64,000 bases of DNA, taken from Linum tenue. Its lineage: Eukaryota; Streptophyta; Magnoliopsida; Malpighiales; Linaceae. Below, piece after piece: positions 1 through 13,278 of this stretch. Made by a program: the position numbers and the translations under genes. The stretch covers positions 70,949,724 to 71,013,723 of the forward strand of contig CAMGYJ010000002.1 in assembly GCA_946122785.1 (NCBI GenBank). The letters run 5' to 3'. Within the stretch, counting starts at the first letter, position 1. Every line of letters begins with the position of its first letter. The notes under the pieces are model-generated. The model saw only the letters and a program-made list of their open reading frames with translations. It was not told the origin of the DNA and made no database searches.

Positions 1-564
1 AATAGATATCTCATTCTGCACACTAATGACATCTTGGTCCCCTCCATCTTCATCACCGCCTGTAAAGTATGAAACATAGCGAGGATCATCAAACTCTTAA
101 CTTCTCAAAATCCTTCTCAAATTTCTCAGCAACTTCTAACATAAGAAAAATTGAGTTCCACCTTGTCTCAACATCTAGGCATATTAGCCGATCTTCTCCT
201 CCTCAACACACTACATGAAACTTTGCAATCTCGCTGGAGAACTATTGACAAATCTAACTGCATTCCGAATCGTGATTATTGCATCATCCAAATCTTTTAA
301 TCCATCTCGCACTATAAGATTCAGAATGTGAGCACAACATCGAACATGTATGTATGCATGCTCTAACACAGTCCGAGCTCCATCTTTAGTTCTCCTAATG
401 ATATGCTTAATAGCTCCATCGTAAGTACTCTCAATATCCACCGTGATTGTGAATATCTTCTCTATCCCCCAATCATCCAAGCAGCTAAGAACAGCCATCC
501 CAATAGTCTCCCCTTTGTGATTAGCAATGTTGGGAAAACTCAAAATTTCTTGTGTATTTTGCAT
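1..564 (-). pseudogene. hAT-family transposase fragment (RICESLEEPER/BED zinc-finger type)
   Basis: Partial domesticated-type or decayed hAT transposase, cut by the left window edge. The uninterrupted part (211-564) reads 117 residues and contains the hAT core signatures WGIEKIFTITVD and HVRCCAHILNLIVRDGL. Downstream, at lower coordinates, the reading continues in another frame with LDVETRWNSIFLMLE, which is the family's LD-x-x-TRWNS motif, so a frameshift or small deletion separates the two parts. No BED zinc finger or C-terminal dimerisation domain is visible. The motifs are seen directly; membership in the hAT superfamily is established family knowledge; inactivity is inferred from the broken frame. 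Confidence 0.75.
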
Positions 565-604
565 TGCTCATCAATCCAATGAGCTGTGAGACACATGTAG
601 TTGA

Positions 605-1983
605 TATTTTGAAGTGAAGAAAAGATCCGCATCTAATACTAAATAGTGCACGAAAAAAAGATCATACTGCGACTGTTTTCCCCCATCCTTTTTTCTTCTT
701 GGCCCTCAAGGCAATCTCGATGGTTTACTTTTCCCCTTTCGTTTTCGGCAGAGACAAGAAAAGATAGTAACGGAAAGGTATATGGGCGACTGTGATTGTT
801 GAATTGAATTATACAGAAAGACTTTAGAATAATGGCCATTTGGGGAAAAAATATTGTAAAGAAAAGAAATCTAGCTATAGTAAACCAACCGAGTAGCCAA
901 ATGTTGCCGTCCGATTGGTGAACCCTCGTTGGATGCTCGTTCTCGACGTGTGAGGTCCTGAGTTCGACCCCCTCGAAGCCCTTTCGTAGTGTTTCCGGCA
1001 GCTCTAATGAGGATCTTATAAATGGAGGAGAAGACCAAGAAATAATAGAAGTAGAGAAATATGGCGGCATGCATCTCCATCAACTCCTTATAATTTTCAA
1101 ATGTCTGACTATGGGAGCACTACCACCATCATTCCAACCTATCCATAGACCATAATGGGTGAATTTGCTGTGCTTGTTGATCCATAAACAATTAAAAAGA
1201 AATGGTAATTGGGATTAGCATTTACCAAGTCTTTGCAATCCTCTGAAATCTCTTATTTCAAGGTATCATACGAATCGGTAGTAATGGTAATTTCTTATTT
1301 GATCCATGCGATTCGATCTTTATTGATATGTTTGTGGAAGTACAAATTTCGCCCTGCCTCGTTGTTCCGACCTGTTTTATCTCGATTTTTTCAATATATT
1401 TCTAAGTGTATTTGTCCTCTTTTTGACTTTTTCTAAATAATATTTTTTCCTTAATGAAACTTTGAATAAGTACAGGACTCCATTTTTCAACCAATTGGAT
1501 TCAATCAAACAATACATTTTATCTTTTTTTATTTATGAAGTGTTTTCACTTTCATTCCTCGTAAAATAGTTTAAAATTTTCAATTTTCTTCTTCTTCAAA
1601 TAACATGTCAGAATGAGCCGACATATCTCACTCTATAACGGCGCGAGTATTTTTTTTTTTTTTATCCAAGATAAGCCCCCAGGGGCGTGAGTATTATCTA
1701 ACAAGACTTGCACTTATTTTGCATTATCATTACTACTAATGGGTTGTTTTTCTCTCAATTCGAATGAGGCAATTCAAGTGGTTGGATTAGACAAATTAAC
1801 AACGCTATATTTGAAGAAAACTATCGGTTCAAATATTGAACCAACATCTTGGGTCAATTCAATGGCTCGTGGCTGGAGAGTGGAGGAGGGGCACAAATAC
1901 AATTCACAAATCGCCGCGTCTCAACTCCCAAATCGCCGGCCGGTCCCGGCGACCAAAGCGATTGATTTGACAATATTCTCTTC

Positions 1984-2015
<32 letters not shown>

Positions 2016-2069
2016 CAACCTTAGCGCCTGAACCTTCCTACATGCTAAGGTATTCTCTTTCAATACATA
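605..2069. other. intergenic, repeat-derived, no gene seen
   Basis: AT-rich DNA with no convincing coding region. Around 880-975 a tRNA-like stretch carries a box-B-like sequence (gagttcgaccccc near 960), which could be an old SINE head. A TAA/AAT microsatellite lies at about 1985-2011. The remaining open frames show no family motifs. Confidence 0.5.
1985..2011. repeat. (AAT)n microsatellite
   Basis: About nine uninterrupted AAT units, seen directly. Confidence 0.9.
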
Positions 2070-2070
2070 A

Positions 2071-2100
2071 CTAGTTTTTTACCCGCCCATTGGACGGTGC
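2071..2100 (-). mobile_element. candidate Helitron 3' end (minus strand)
   Basis: Read on the minus strand this stretch shows an imperfect GC-rich hairpin (caccgtccaatgggcgggt) followed by an A-run and CTAG, with T next. That is the layout of plant Helitron 3' termini: a short hairpin, about 10 nt, then CTRR inserted before T. The AT-rich DNA to the right (2100-3400) may be the element body, but I could not find the 5' TC end. Confidence 0.45.
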
Positions 2101-5100
2101 ATTACATTTGATTATTCTATAATTCATTATAGTATTCTAATTACTATTATCATTTATGTTTGTTGATTTATATACATGAAATTATAAATCTCACTTACCT
2201 TATTTAGGTAATGTTTCATACTTTTATACCTTTTTATTTATAAAAAATTTAATTGTATTAACTGAGCTCTTTGTAGACCGTTCTTTATTGATTTAAAATT
2301 TTGTATCGAACTCAAAAAAGTGATAAAGAAGTTAAAAAATTTAAGGTAAAAAAAACGAAGAAGTTAGAATAAGAAAATAGGATTCAATTAATAAAAAAAT
2401 TAAGTGAAGAGCTTTCATTTTCTTTCCCTTCTCCTATGTCGGTATATGATAATAGAGAACATTACGATCTTGATCTCACGAATAGCATGTATTATCAGTT
2501 ACACCTGCAATTCTGGAATAATGATGAAACACATTAGCATCCACATCCATCAATTTTCTGCATACTCAATTAATTTATCTTGTCAATGTTCTAGCAAAAC
2601 CAACCACAAACAGAACTATCAGTTGTCACTAATTTATTAAAGCAATATTTTCAACAAATTAAACTGCATATAAACACAATTTATAATTTATAATTTATAG
2701 AGAGCTGCATATCTCCTAAAGGAAAAAATAGTGCTTTTTTACCTAATAACAACATAGACAAATAATGAAAGGAGCATACTTCAATACAACTCAACTCATT
2801 CTATCTTGCAGATTCCTAATTTGTGAACTGAATCTATGCACCAATCAAAATAGTAGTTGGTAAGAAAATAATCATGTCAAAATCAAGCTTTAGTTAAGGA
2901 TTTAATGAGGAGAAATTCACCCTAATGAAACAAACAAATGTCATTGCAAACATGTAGAATTTGAAAAAATATCAAAATACACAACCGAGGAACCGTCACC
3001 GTCATTTTCTTTCTTCTTCGCAACCTTTATAAAACCCACAATTATGTTCCCTTTTACTTATAATCCCTTTGCTACCTACTAATTACTAACCATATCATCA
3101 TCTTATAGCTAGCTAGTAGCATGTCAATCATGAACATAAGGACTATAATGAACAACCCTCACAACTCTACTTTCCATTTCAACATCTAAGGAATCGGGTT
3201 GCAATAGGCATTTAAGTAAAAGATCAATTATTCAACCAAAGGACATATGCCTTAAGTCCAACCAATTATCCTTTCTAATCATATATTACCTATTTACATA
3301 AAAGTATATGACGTAATAGGGAACATAAAACAACTCCGTGAAAATGAAGAAGAAATACATTCGCTCATCGAGTGGGGAAATTTACCATCAAACCGTTTAA
3401 ATTTGGAAGAAATTAAGAAAGTAATGGAAAAAAGAGTGAGTTGTTGCCAGCTTCAGATCAAGGAGGAAGAGGGAGCAGTCGACAATCCTCGGTTTGGTTC
3501 ACCTCGTCTTTGCGATGATAGGATGAACTGCTTTCATCAACAGGCAAAAATATGTTACAACTGCTCAAAATTTTGTTATCTAATCGTTTCCTCGTGTACA
3601 TCCCTCCTCCTATTCTCCTACAAAGAAAAAAAAACTTCATATGCATTACCATTTCCTTCTCTATCTAATTTCTTATTTTCAATGTTGGATTTTATTTCTA
3701 GAGAGACAATCAAAATGGGAAAATGGTAAAGATAAATTAAAAGGTTGTATTCATAATTAATATGTTTTTCATTTAAACGGAATGAATAAGAAATGTTTTA
3801 AAAAATAACAATTATTGATGTCAAATTTATCTTCAGGCCATTTTCTATATAAATTATACTTGTTTTATTTTATAAGTATATTCATGAAGAAGAAGTGAGT
3901 GTTTGATAGCAAAAAATATATAGGCATATAGTTCACTTTTCAAAAATGATTGATTGTCAAACGCTCATTTTCTCTTAGGTCATAGTTTAAATTTTGTTTA
4001 ATTGAAAAATTATTATTATTATTCATATGTGTGCTTGTTTTTTTTCCATCAAAATGTAACTTATTATAAAGTTTTTGTAAAAATGAATAGAAAATTTACT
4101 TAATGAGATCTAATAAGAGATTTTGGGTTAAACAACCACTATATATGTCACTCTCTATTTTCATCTTTATAGTTTGTTTAAATGAAGAAAAGATTATTAC
4201 TTATGTGTGTTTGTTTGTTTGTTTGTTTGTTTAAATGTGTCACAAAAAAATATAACTTATTTTAAGTTTTAGTAAAAATGAGTAGAAGTATTCAAAGAAG
4301 AGAGAGATGACTCCATAAATAGATCAATAAATAAATTTTTGTTTGTAAAAAAATTGTCCACCTTGGTATCTTGTGAATTCACCAAGTGCTTATGTGGCAA
4401 GAAGTTACTTTTGAATAGCCATAATATTAAGTATAGATAGATAGATAGATAGATAGATAAATATAGTCCAGAACCTAGGTGGCGTTTTAATTTATACACT
4501 TCCCACCTCAACTCCAGAAAATTGATGATTAGTGACTAACGAGGTTGGCATTGTTATGTTTTTTTTATTGATGTGATCATGTGAGTATATAACTCTGCAA
4601 GTTATTTATCCTTATCAACCAGTAGCGTAGCCACGATTCTGTGTAAAGTAGGTCCGAAATTGTTATAAAGTCTAATAATAAGATAATTTGTTGATCCATT
4701 TTTCACCAAATGTACTCTCAAGTTAGGAGACATTTTGTAGAATATCGTTATCATTCATGAATAACCAAGAAAAATAATTGTTATTTGCCTTAAAACATTA
4801 ATCCTAACATGCATGAATAATTTTGATACCCTAATTCTTAGTACATAACACAGATTTAAAGTAAAAGCATCCCAACTTGCACCATAACGTCATAAAATAT
4901 TAACATAATGTCATATGGAGACACGATTATCTCTACTCTCTGGTTAAATGTGGTTGTGAATGAAGGAGAGACGAGATTCACAAAATTAAGGTTGCGACTT
5001 GGATGTCGTTGTGGGAGTTGGGAGAGTGGTCAAATGGGTTGTTAACACGTATTGGCAAGTCGGTTGGGTCCACGGTTTGGTCCGGTAAACCGCGGTCTAC

Positions 5101-6840
5101 ACCAGACAAGACCAAGAGATCAAAACATAAAATAATACAGACCATGGACCAGACCATACTTAACAGTCTACGGTCCGGACCAAACTGTACAGTATGATTT
5201 GGACCACAGTTTTTCTAACGGTCTGGTCTATTTTCTCAGCCCTACTACGAGATAAAGTGAATGGGAGAGGCGTAGCGAGGATTTTGTCAAGGGTGTGTCC
5301 ATTTAGAGAGAAAAATATGCGATAAAATATTTTGTTAGCTTTTTCTATCATTCATGATATACTTTTGTATTTAGAAAATTTTGTAAATTAAATATAAGTT
5401 GAAACTATCAAGAATATCACTCTATGTGCAGTATCAAACAATTATTCATGATTTAGTTAGACATTTGTTTTTGAATGGTGTTCTTTGTCATGACCGTTTA
5501 GTATCAATAACTCGAATTGTTGGGAAAGATTTAGTAATGAGTTTTATATATTTAGTATTTACTAACACTTCCCCGATAAGGAAAACCAACTTATACTTGC
5601 TTAAATTTTTTGCAAATCCCAATATTTTGTCGCCAAGATTTGAACACATGAACTCTCAATCAACTATTCTCAATTAGAAGTGCCCTACATTTCATTCTCA
5701 ATTAACTATTATACTAATTTACTAATTTCGTCCTTAGGAGCCACCCGTTACATTCTCCCTACCCCGATTGCAATTTTTTTTACAAATTAGCTATATATGA
5801 TTTGGTGAAATTTTGTTGTAGATATTAAATAAATACATCTTTAATTTTGGGCGGATCATATGTACCATTGCCATTTGTATATAGCTCGTTATAAAAATAC
5901 TGAATATGACAATGATGAACAACTTATAAATCATACATCATATAATTTAACCCGGTCCAGGGTGGGTTCCGGGACCCACCCTATAACCTTCTCCCTCCGC
6001 CCCTGAATGGGAGACAACTACAATCTTCGGCGAAAACAACCGGAAGGTATCCATAGAGAGGGGCTTGATCGGAGGCGTCAACAAACCAGTCTGTAGCGAA
6101 GACACACAACGAACACCGAAACCATATTGGCAGACCAAGTGACGAACAAAGTGATAGCCTAGCCTATCAAAGTTCATTAATGTGTGAGAACAGAAAGATT
6201 GGATTTTTTCACGTCACACGCCAAGATCTTACCATCCACAACAAAGCATAGTAAGTAAGTAGGTGTGAAATTGTTGAATCCTCCACTCCATCCGCCGCCG
6301 GTGACGCGATCCTGACGTGAAACGACCCAGCCTCCCTTGGGGCGATTCTCCGGCCAGCTGTCTCCACCCGTGCAAAACAACTGAAATACGAGGGAAAGCC
6401 TTTAATAAGGAGAAGAGAGGCCTACTTCCTTTGACCGCCTTCTTCCAACCAATTTTCTTCGCTTTCGTTTCAAAACCCTTACCTAGTTACTACGCTTTCA
6501 TGTCTCTCTTTTTATTCAATTCAAATCTTCCGGAAAAGTCCTCCCTCCATTTATTATTTTCCCCCTTTTTGTAATGGAATTTGGAGACAACAAGAACAAG
6601 TACATAGAACAAAATCCAATGAAGAGTAGTAGACTTTCTATCAATTGAATGATTTAATTAAATCCCGCCAAATCGTGCGCCCATCTCCCTTATCTAGTTT
6701 CACACAAAACCTCCTATCATGGATCGAATGGAATAAGGCAACATGTGTGATATTTTATGATTATTTTCACAAGTTCAATTCTCATAATCTAGTATTGAAG
6801 ACATTACGATGTGCTGGAATTGATAAATTAAAATTTAAGA
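2101..6840. other. AT-rich intergenic DNA, no gene seen
   Basis: No coding region with a recognisable motif. It holds low-complexity tracts: (GTTT)n near 4206-4232 and (GATA)n at 4433-4459. A GGTCCGGT-rich patch at 5045-5260 looks like a worn MITE ending in cagccct. Two adjacent minus-strand open frames (5947-6380) have no family signature and I do not call them genes. Confidence 0.5.
4433..4459. repeat. (TAGA)n microsatellite
   Basis: Tetranucleotide run, seen directly, in an AT-rich intergenic stretch. Confidence 0.9.
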
Positions 6841-7290
6841 TATGGATTCACGACACTCAGAGTTCGAGCCTTGTCGGCCGTGCGTTGCTTCTTCGTTACG
6901 AGCACTATTGTGCCCCTTATGAAATGGGTATCATGAGCTTGTCAGGTGTTCACAAGGATAGAGGTTTACCATCCGTGACAGATTTCTCCTTGTACGACAA
7001 AGGGGAAAAAAAAGATATATGTGTCAACCTGAATGGCCAATTATGTGAGTAAACCATATATACTCCAAAAAAAATATATGAGGATCGATACGAATGGTGG
7101 GATTGATAAATTAAAGTAGCGGGTATGGATACAGGAGGTAACAGGTTTGAGCCTTGGCAGTCGCAACCACTTCTTCTTTACGGGCTATCGTGCCCTTTTA
7201 AAATGGATATGCATGAGTCAGAGTCATCGATTTATACGAATCTACCCTTGGTATGCCAAATCATATTGTCTCAAACGTATATGTCGAGGT
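6800..7290. repeat. two diverged copies of a SINE-like repeat
   Basis: Two stretches about 290 bp apart (about 6800-6985 and 7085-7290) share the order gattgataaattaaa, then a box-B-like segment (agagttcgagcctt in the first, acaggtttgagccttgg in the second), then a shared ttcttcttyrcg...ctatygtgccc block. Box-B resemblance suggests tRNA-derived SINE ancestry. The copies are strongly diverged, and neither a clear box A nor a poly-A tail was found. Confidence 0.35.
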
Positions 7291-7322
7291 TTAAAAAAAA
7301 AACTCTTGTTGTGCCTGATGAG

Positions 7323-7812
7323 CAGAGATGGCAACGGGTCGGGTCGAGGACGAATAGTACATATCCAATATCCTACCCAAAACAGTTTGGATTTTATCCA
7401 TACTCATACCCTTCAAGAATCGGCTAAAAAATCAAAGTTGCACCTATACCCGATCGGCTTTCGGGTATACACGGTTATCTATAAGTGGAAAATTACGATA
7501 ATAAATCATTATAATGAAGAACATCCGTTAGAAACAACACAATTTCATGAAAAATATTATATATGTATAACAAATGTCAAATATGTTAGAGAAAAATAAT
7601 GATCATTCATAAACAAAATACATATGCATGTATATATTCGAGCGGGTTCGGATTCAATCATTGAGAAACCCATATTCACCCATTACCCGCAATATTCAGA
7701 TTCGGATCTATCCATACTCGCTTTAATTCTGAAGGCTCAAATTTACACTGTCCAATTAGACCGAATTCGGGAGGATATGAAAAATTGTGGATATTTTTTT
7801 CCCACATCCCTA
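7323..7812. mobile_element. hAT-type MITE with 8-bp target duplication
   Basis: A 490-bp non-coding element whose ends are cagagatggcaacggg (left) and cccacatcccta (right), matching the common plant hAT terminal pattern YAGRGATGG. It is bounded by a perfect 8-bp direct repeat ctgatgag at 7315-7322 and 7813-7820, the target duplication length expected of hAT transposition. The interior is rich in GGGT/ACCC words typical of this MITE class. A related but worn copy lies near 15790-16030. Confidence 0.75.
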
Positions 7813-7820
7813 CTGATGAG

Positions 7821-10760
7821 GTTATCGTTTCAACCTTGGCTTTGAATCCATCAACAGGAGGACCTGCTGGGAGTGGAGTGCCCCTGATTTTTCCACAACC
7901 TTATTGTGAACCCTTTCTTCCACTATTGAAGTCCCAGTATTCCACACGCTCGCCCACCACCATCCAAAATTCAGGGGGGAAAGGGTAGGAAAATTATTAA
8001 CTGGTTCGAACCCACAAGAAAAGTTTCATCAGCTATCCTTCATTCTTAGTTTTCTATTGACCTAGTCGCCTGACTGACATTAACAAAACAACACAACACA
8101 AAATCAGAAGTTGTGTCAGTACTCTTGTCCCTCAACTGTTTCTCTAGACCCCAACCAGAGCTGCAAACAGTACATCAGAGTGTTGGGATTTATGTGGCAT
8201 ACTACTAGACCAAACAGCAGAGGGGGAATTTCCTGGTAGCATCTCACCGGTGGATTCATCATCTCTCATTTCTTTCTGGTGATGGAATTGGAGATTTTTC
8301 TCATTTTTAAGACAATAGTGAAGTCATGAATCTAAGTGGTTATTTGCTTCGTGAATTTGACGGGAGATTTTGATCTTATATTAGGGGAGTAAAATTTATG
8401 AGCCGTTCTAACTTTTTTTTAAAATGCATTTCAGCTCTCAGGTTTTTTCCAACGGCTCTTTCAGCCTCCAAAAACTTTTTTTCTTATATTTCTCTATAAA
8501 TACACCCTAATTTTTAACTTCTACTTCACCACTTCCAAATTTTTTCTTACTTATCACCAAGAAAATTTCTCTTCTTCCCATTAAGAAGGTGTAGTTTCAT
8601 ATATCTTAATTCTCATACACTGATGTTTCAGAAACCACGCAATACAAGTACAAAATCTCAGTTACAAGATAGGGTACGTAACTTTAAAGTGCATAACCCT
8701 TCTATAATCATATGTGAATTAATGATTTTAAATGGAGCCATATCTAAAGTGAGATTAAATGACTTTTATTTTCCCTACTTTTTTTAATTGGTTTTTATCT
8801 TCTTTGTTTTAACTTGGGTTTCAAAATATTTTGTACAGATGAAACAAGTTCGTTGTGATCTACAAAATCATATCTGTTTCTAATATTTCGAGAAAAAAAT
8901 CATACTACTCGTTACCACAAGTGGCAGACCAAGGGGGAGGCCAACCCGCCCAACCCTCCGCTAGGTCCAAAGCTAGTATGGCACTTATATTTTATTTTTT
9001 TGTTTTAGGTATTCGATCAAGTGCTAGTCGGGTCACAAGTCACGACCCAACCCTCTCCACCTCTTCTCGAATGTGACACAGGGCTCTACTATGTCATGAA
9101 TCCGCCATTGATTACCACCTGGTATCACTTGGTACCACCTTCGTTTTTCAACTCGAATTTAAAACAAAATTATCCATAATGTACGAGTTCATCGTGATTT
9201 ATTGTATCCAAATTTTGGAATAAAGACCAAATATATATACCACCTGATATATATTTTTTACAATTAAACATGCACTTTATTAATAAACCATCAAATATCG
9301 TTCAGTGGGTTTCTGCCCTACAATCCACATCGCATTGGAGAAAACTATACCACTATGGTATTTGGTGATAATTGGCTTGGTGATATACGGTGATGAAATG
9401 TGGTAAATGACAGTTAGTATATTCCTTCTATATGTATGCAGTCATTATGCATTATGATATGTTCATACCACCATGATACACTTTCATATAATCTTATGAA
9501 CTACTAAACATTACCACATTGTAAAGACATATAATAAATTTTTAAATTTTTCTGTTTTAAAATATATCAAAGTAAAGTCATTTTGAAGAGCAAAAGAAAA
9601 TGAAAGAGATATAATCTATGAAATTAATTGAAAAAGTTAATTACCTTCAGTAAATAATAAGTTTAGGGGTCCTTTGGAGATTTGGAGTCTAAATCTCTAG
9701 ATTCTAGACAATTCAAAGATTTTAACTCTATGGATTATTGAAAAAAGATTTGAAATTATCCATTGTTTGGTAACTGCGATTGTTAACATCCAATGAAAAA
9801 GAAATTCTATTTTTTTATCAAATGACATGTTTATCCTTAACCAAATAATTAGATTGACTTGAAAAATATTGAGAATTTATTAGTAATGGTAAGGAAGAGA
9901 TAGAGTAGGAAAGAGAACATTACTAAAATCAAGACATAGAATCTCCCTAAATTTTAAAGATTTAAAATATCTGAAGCTACAATTCATAATTAAATTTTTT
10001 TTAAAAATATAACATTTTGCTAAATTTATGAATTCATTAAAACCATTATTCAAATCTCATTTTCCAACCCTTAACCTTATTCATAATAAGGTTATACATA
10101 CTATCCTCTCCGAGAATCTCATCAATACTCGAATCTCTCGATTACCACATAATCTATTTATAAATCTAAGCTTCAAACCCGAACAATTATTTTTAATTAT
10201 ATTTTAACGTGATGGGGTAATTAACTGGGATTCTTTACATGCATGAAAACATGGACATTAATGTAACGCGGAAGAACAATACCACTTAAAATAATGTGTC
10301 CTTTTTTCACGACAAGGAGGTAACTGACAAAACTATTCAGTGTGTGACCCCAATTAGGGTTGTCCAACGGTTTAGTAATCCCACCATACCATAGGTCCAT
10401 AGTAGTACCATACCAAATCATATCAACTCAAATATTTTCAACTTTGAATGAAAAACTGAATCAAATTTCCATTTGAACCAAATCAAATCCGACCGATTAC
10501 AATAATAATCTGATCCTTAATCCTATATTTTACTTCGCTATAGAGTCACGATTCTTATGAGTTTTGCACACCCGTAGGTCCAACCCGCAACACACGCTCA
10601 TCAAAACCATCTTCCCAATCCAAAACAGACACCAACTCGCCTGACTCTACCCAACTCGGTCGTCTTCCCCCCGAAGACTTTCCACGCTCTCTGCCATTTC
10701 TTTATCCCCTGCCAACGCCATGCCCACCCATCCATCAATCCCTCTCCAACCTTCTCTCTA
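7821..10760. other. AT-rich intergenic DNA, no gene seen
   Basis: No supported gene. The segment 8925-8985 (tggcagaccaagggggaggc...) resembles the repeat words seen at 49085 and 52950. The segment 9665-10190 may be an old MITE but has no clear paired ends. The last 150 bp, rich in C and T, are the promoter side of the IQM gene. Confidence 0.5.
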
Positions 10761-10764
10761 CTCC

Positions 10765-10773
10765 TATATAAAT
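10765..10773 (+). promoter_or_regulatory. probable TATA box of the IQM gene
   Basis: TATATAAAT about 185 bp upstream of the IQM start codon inside a pyrimidine-rich stretch. This would place transcription start near 10800 and leave a leader of about 150 nt. Inferred from motif and position only. Confidence 0.55.
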
Positions 10774-10950
10774 CCCCTCCGGTCCAGACTCCGAAAACCC
10801 AAACCCACCTCCATTATTCATCCTTCCCCAACCTAGAAAAGAATCCCCTGAACTTGGAAGAAAGAGAGGAAGAAGAAAAAAAAAATCAAATCTTTCCCCC
10901 AATCCAATCCAATTCAAAACCGTGATCCACCAGAGAATTCACAGCTCCAT

Positions 10951-13278
10951 ATGGGTTTGTCCCTCTCGCTGCTCCACTCAGCCTGGGAAGAAATCGTCCG
11001 CCAAAGCTTCCTCGCCCTCGCCCACAACAACTTCTCCGTCACCCCCAAAACAGAGCCCAACAACAATGTCTCCTCCAAGTTCACCAGAACCGCCAGCATC
11101 AAGCTCAACCTCTGCCGCCCGCTGAGGATCAAGCTCCAGAAGAAGGCAGAGGGGGGAGATGACGAATCGGCCGTGGCGGAGGCGCCGCCGCTGCCGTCGC
11201 CGGCGATCATGTTCTCCCCGAAGCCGGCGAGCGAGCTGGAGGACGCGGCGGTGAAGCTGCAGAAGTTCTACAAGAGCTACAGGACGCGGCGGAACCTGGC
11301 GGATTGCGCGGTGGTGGTGGAGGAGCTGTGGTGGAAGGCGCTGGATTTCGCCGCGCTCCGGCGGAGCTCTGTTTCCTTCTTCGACGACCGCAAGCCCGAG
11401 ACCGCGGTTTCGCGATGGGCCCGGGCCCGTACCCGCGCCGCCAAGGTCGGGAAAGGCCTGTCGAAGGACGACAAGGCCCAGAAGCTCGCCCTGCAGCACT
11501 GGCTCGAAGCGGTAAAACTAACTTTAAGATTTTTTTCCATTCCTCCTCTGTTTTTTCATTAATGTAAATCCTCCGGCGGTTCCTAATCGGGATTTTTTTT
11601 TCTTCTTCTTCTTCTCTCGGCAGATTGATCCGAGGCATCGGTACGGTCACAACCTCCACTTCTATTACGATCTGTGGTTCAAGTGCGAGAGCTGCCAGCC
11701 TTTCTTCTACTGGTATGCCGATTCTCCAATTCACCGATTTCCGGCCGACTCCGGCGAGGGATTACTTATGGACATCGAGTTGATTGTTGTGCAATTGATC
11801 AATGTTTATTAGGTTGGATGTCGGAGACGGCAAAGAAGTAAACCTGGAGAAATGTCCGAGGTCGCTTCTTCAACGGCAGTGCATCCGGTACCTTGGACCG
11901 GTAAGTCGCCGACCCGGTCATCAAAAAATTTCATATTCTCTCCTTACGATGAATCTGATCGATGGTGCCGATTAGTTATCAACTGAAAATTGTGCCGTCT
12001 TTTCAGAAAGAGAGGGAGGAATTCGAAGTCACGGTGGAAGAAGGGAAGTTGGTGTACAGAGGCACCGGCGAGCCGGTGGAGACGACGGAGGGTTCGAAGT
12101 GGATATTTGTGCTTAGTACCTCCAGGGTGTTGTACGTGGGCCAGAAAAAGAAGGGGGTTTTCCAGCACTCCAGCTTCCTCGCCGGCGGCGCCACCTCTGC
12201 CGCCGGCCGCCTCGTTGCTCGCCACGGCGTCCTCCAGGTAATTGACTTTGCGTATTATTTAAAAGTAGCACAATTTCCCAACCATTTCCCCCTGCGTCTC
12301 TTTCGTAGTTGGTTTTGATTTGTTTTCTTAATGGATAACCACGAGTCAGTATTAGTATATGTTACTGAATTATGTGCACTATGTCAAATATTTTGTGTCG
12401 TAAATAAATTTAATCACAATCTGCTTGGGATTAATTAATTATAATTTTTTTTTTTGTTTTAACAGGCAATATGGCCGTACAGTGGGCATTACCACCCTAC
12501 GGAAGAAAACTTCAGGGAATTCATAAGCTTCCTCCAAGAGCATAATGTCGATCTTGCCGATGTTAAGGTACCAAACGAATGTTGAATCTTTATAGGAAAA
12601 AATGTTTTTGACTATTAATATTGACAATTTGTTTAAAATACGAATCAAAATCTATCAATTTCTTTCAAAATTTACACCGAAACTGTATTATTTGAAAGTT
12701 CAGATAAAAATTAAGATCAAATTAGAGTATTATAACTACAGTGATCACCGACTTTTAGTGTCAGCAAATTGATGATTTTGCCTCCTTTTTTTTTAATTCT
12801 CTACTTGCAGAGGTACGCCGTGGATGATGACACCGAGTACAAAGTCAACGGAGAAGGAGGATTGGTACAGCCGTCGAATTCAACGGCTGGACTAACAGAA
12901 GACGCGTCGCCGCCGCCGTCATCGGACGATGCAAATTCAACAGTAGAAAATACTACTGTAGCCGCGACGGTCAAGAAGGGGGAAGAAGAAGAAGGCAGGA
13001 CGGACACGCCGCCGCCGGCGTTTGACTTGGGGAAGGCCAACCGGCTGTCCTGCAAGTGGAGTACGGGAGCCGGGCCCCGGATCGGGTGCGTGCGGGACTA
13101 CCCTACGCAGCTGCAGTTCAGGGCGCTGGAGCAGGTCAACCTGTCTCCCAGGCTGGCTCCCGCCAACTTTGGGCCCATTCCGTCTCCCAGGCCCAGCCCG
13201 AAGATCAAGCTCTCTCCCAGGCTTTCCTACATGGGCCTCCCTAGCCCAAGGACCCCAACAATTACTGTCGCTAATTGA
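10951..13278 (+). CDS. IQM family calmodulin-binding protein (IQ-motif protein)
   Basis: Plant IQM protein, a family that binds calmodulin through one IQ motif. Six exons join in frame with GT-AG borders: 10951-11511, 11624-11712, 11813-11900, 12007-12237, 12466-12567, 12811-13278, giving 512 residues, within the family's usual size. The start MGLSLSLL is the typical family N terminus. The IQ motif lies near residues 101-117 ([17 protein letters not shown]). It is followed by the conserved core [33 protein letters not shown] and [17 protein letters not shown]. Further conserved blocks are [36 protein letters not shown] and the [18 protein letters not shown] segment. The C-terminal tail is Pro/Ser-rich and poorly conserved. 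Exons are far more GC-rich than introns. Which Arabidopsis IQM it matches best cannot be decided here. The family's biochemical role beyond calmodulin binding is not clear from sequence. Confidence 0.93.

Noticed and set aside
880..975. Possible tRNA gene because of a box-B-like sequence
   Set aside because: No acceptor stem or anticodon arm can be folded; at best a SINE relic.
5947..6380. Two adjacent minus-strand open frames considered as a gene fragment
   Set aside because: No motif I recognise and no splice structure supporting a join.
9663..10190. Possible MITE starting ggggtcctttgga
   Set aside because: The presumed right end pairs poorly and there is no target duplication.
10978..11734. 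173- and 175-codon minus-strand open frames over IQM
   Set aside because: Antisense shadows caused by high GC in IQM exon 1; low-complexity Arg/Pro-rich output.
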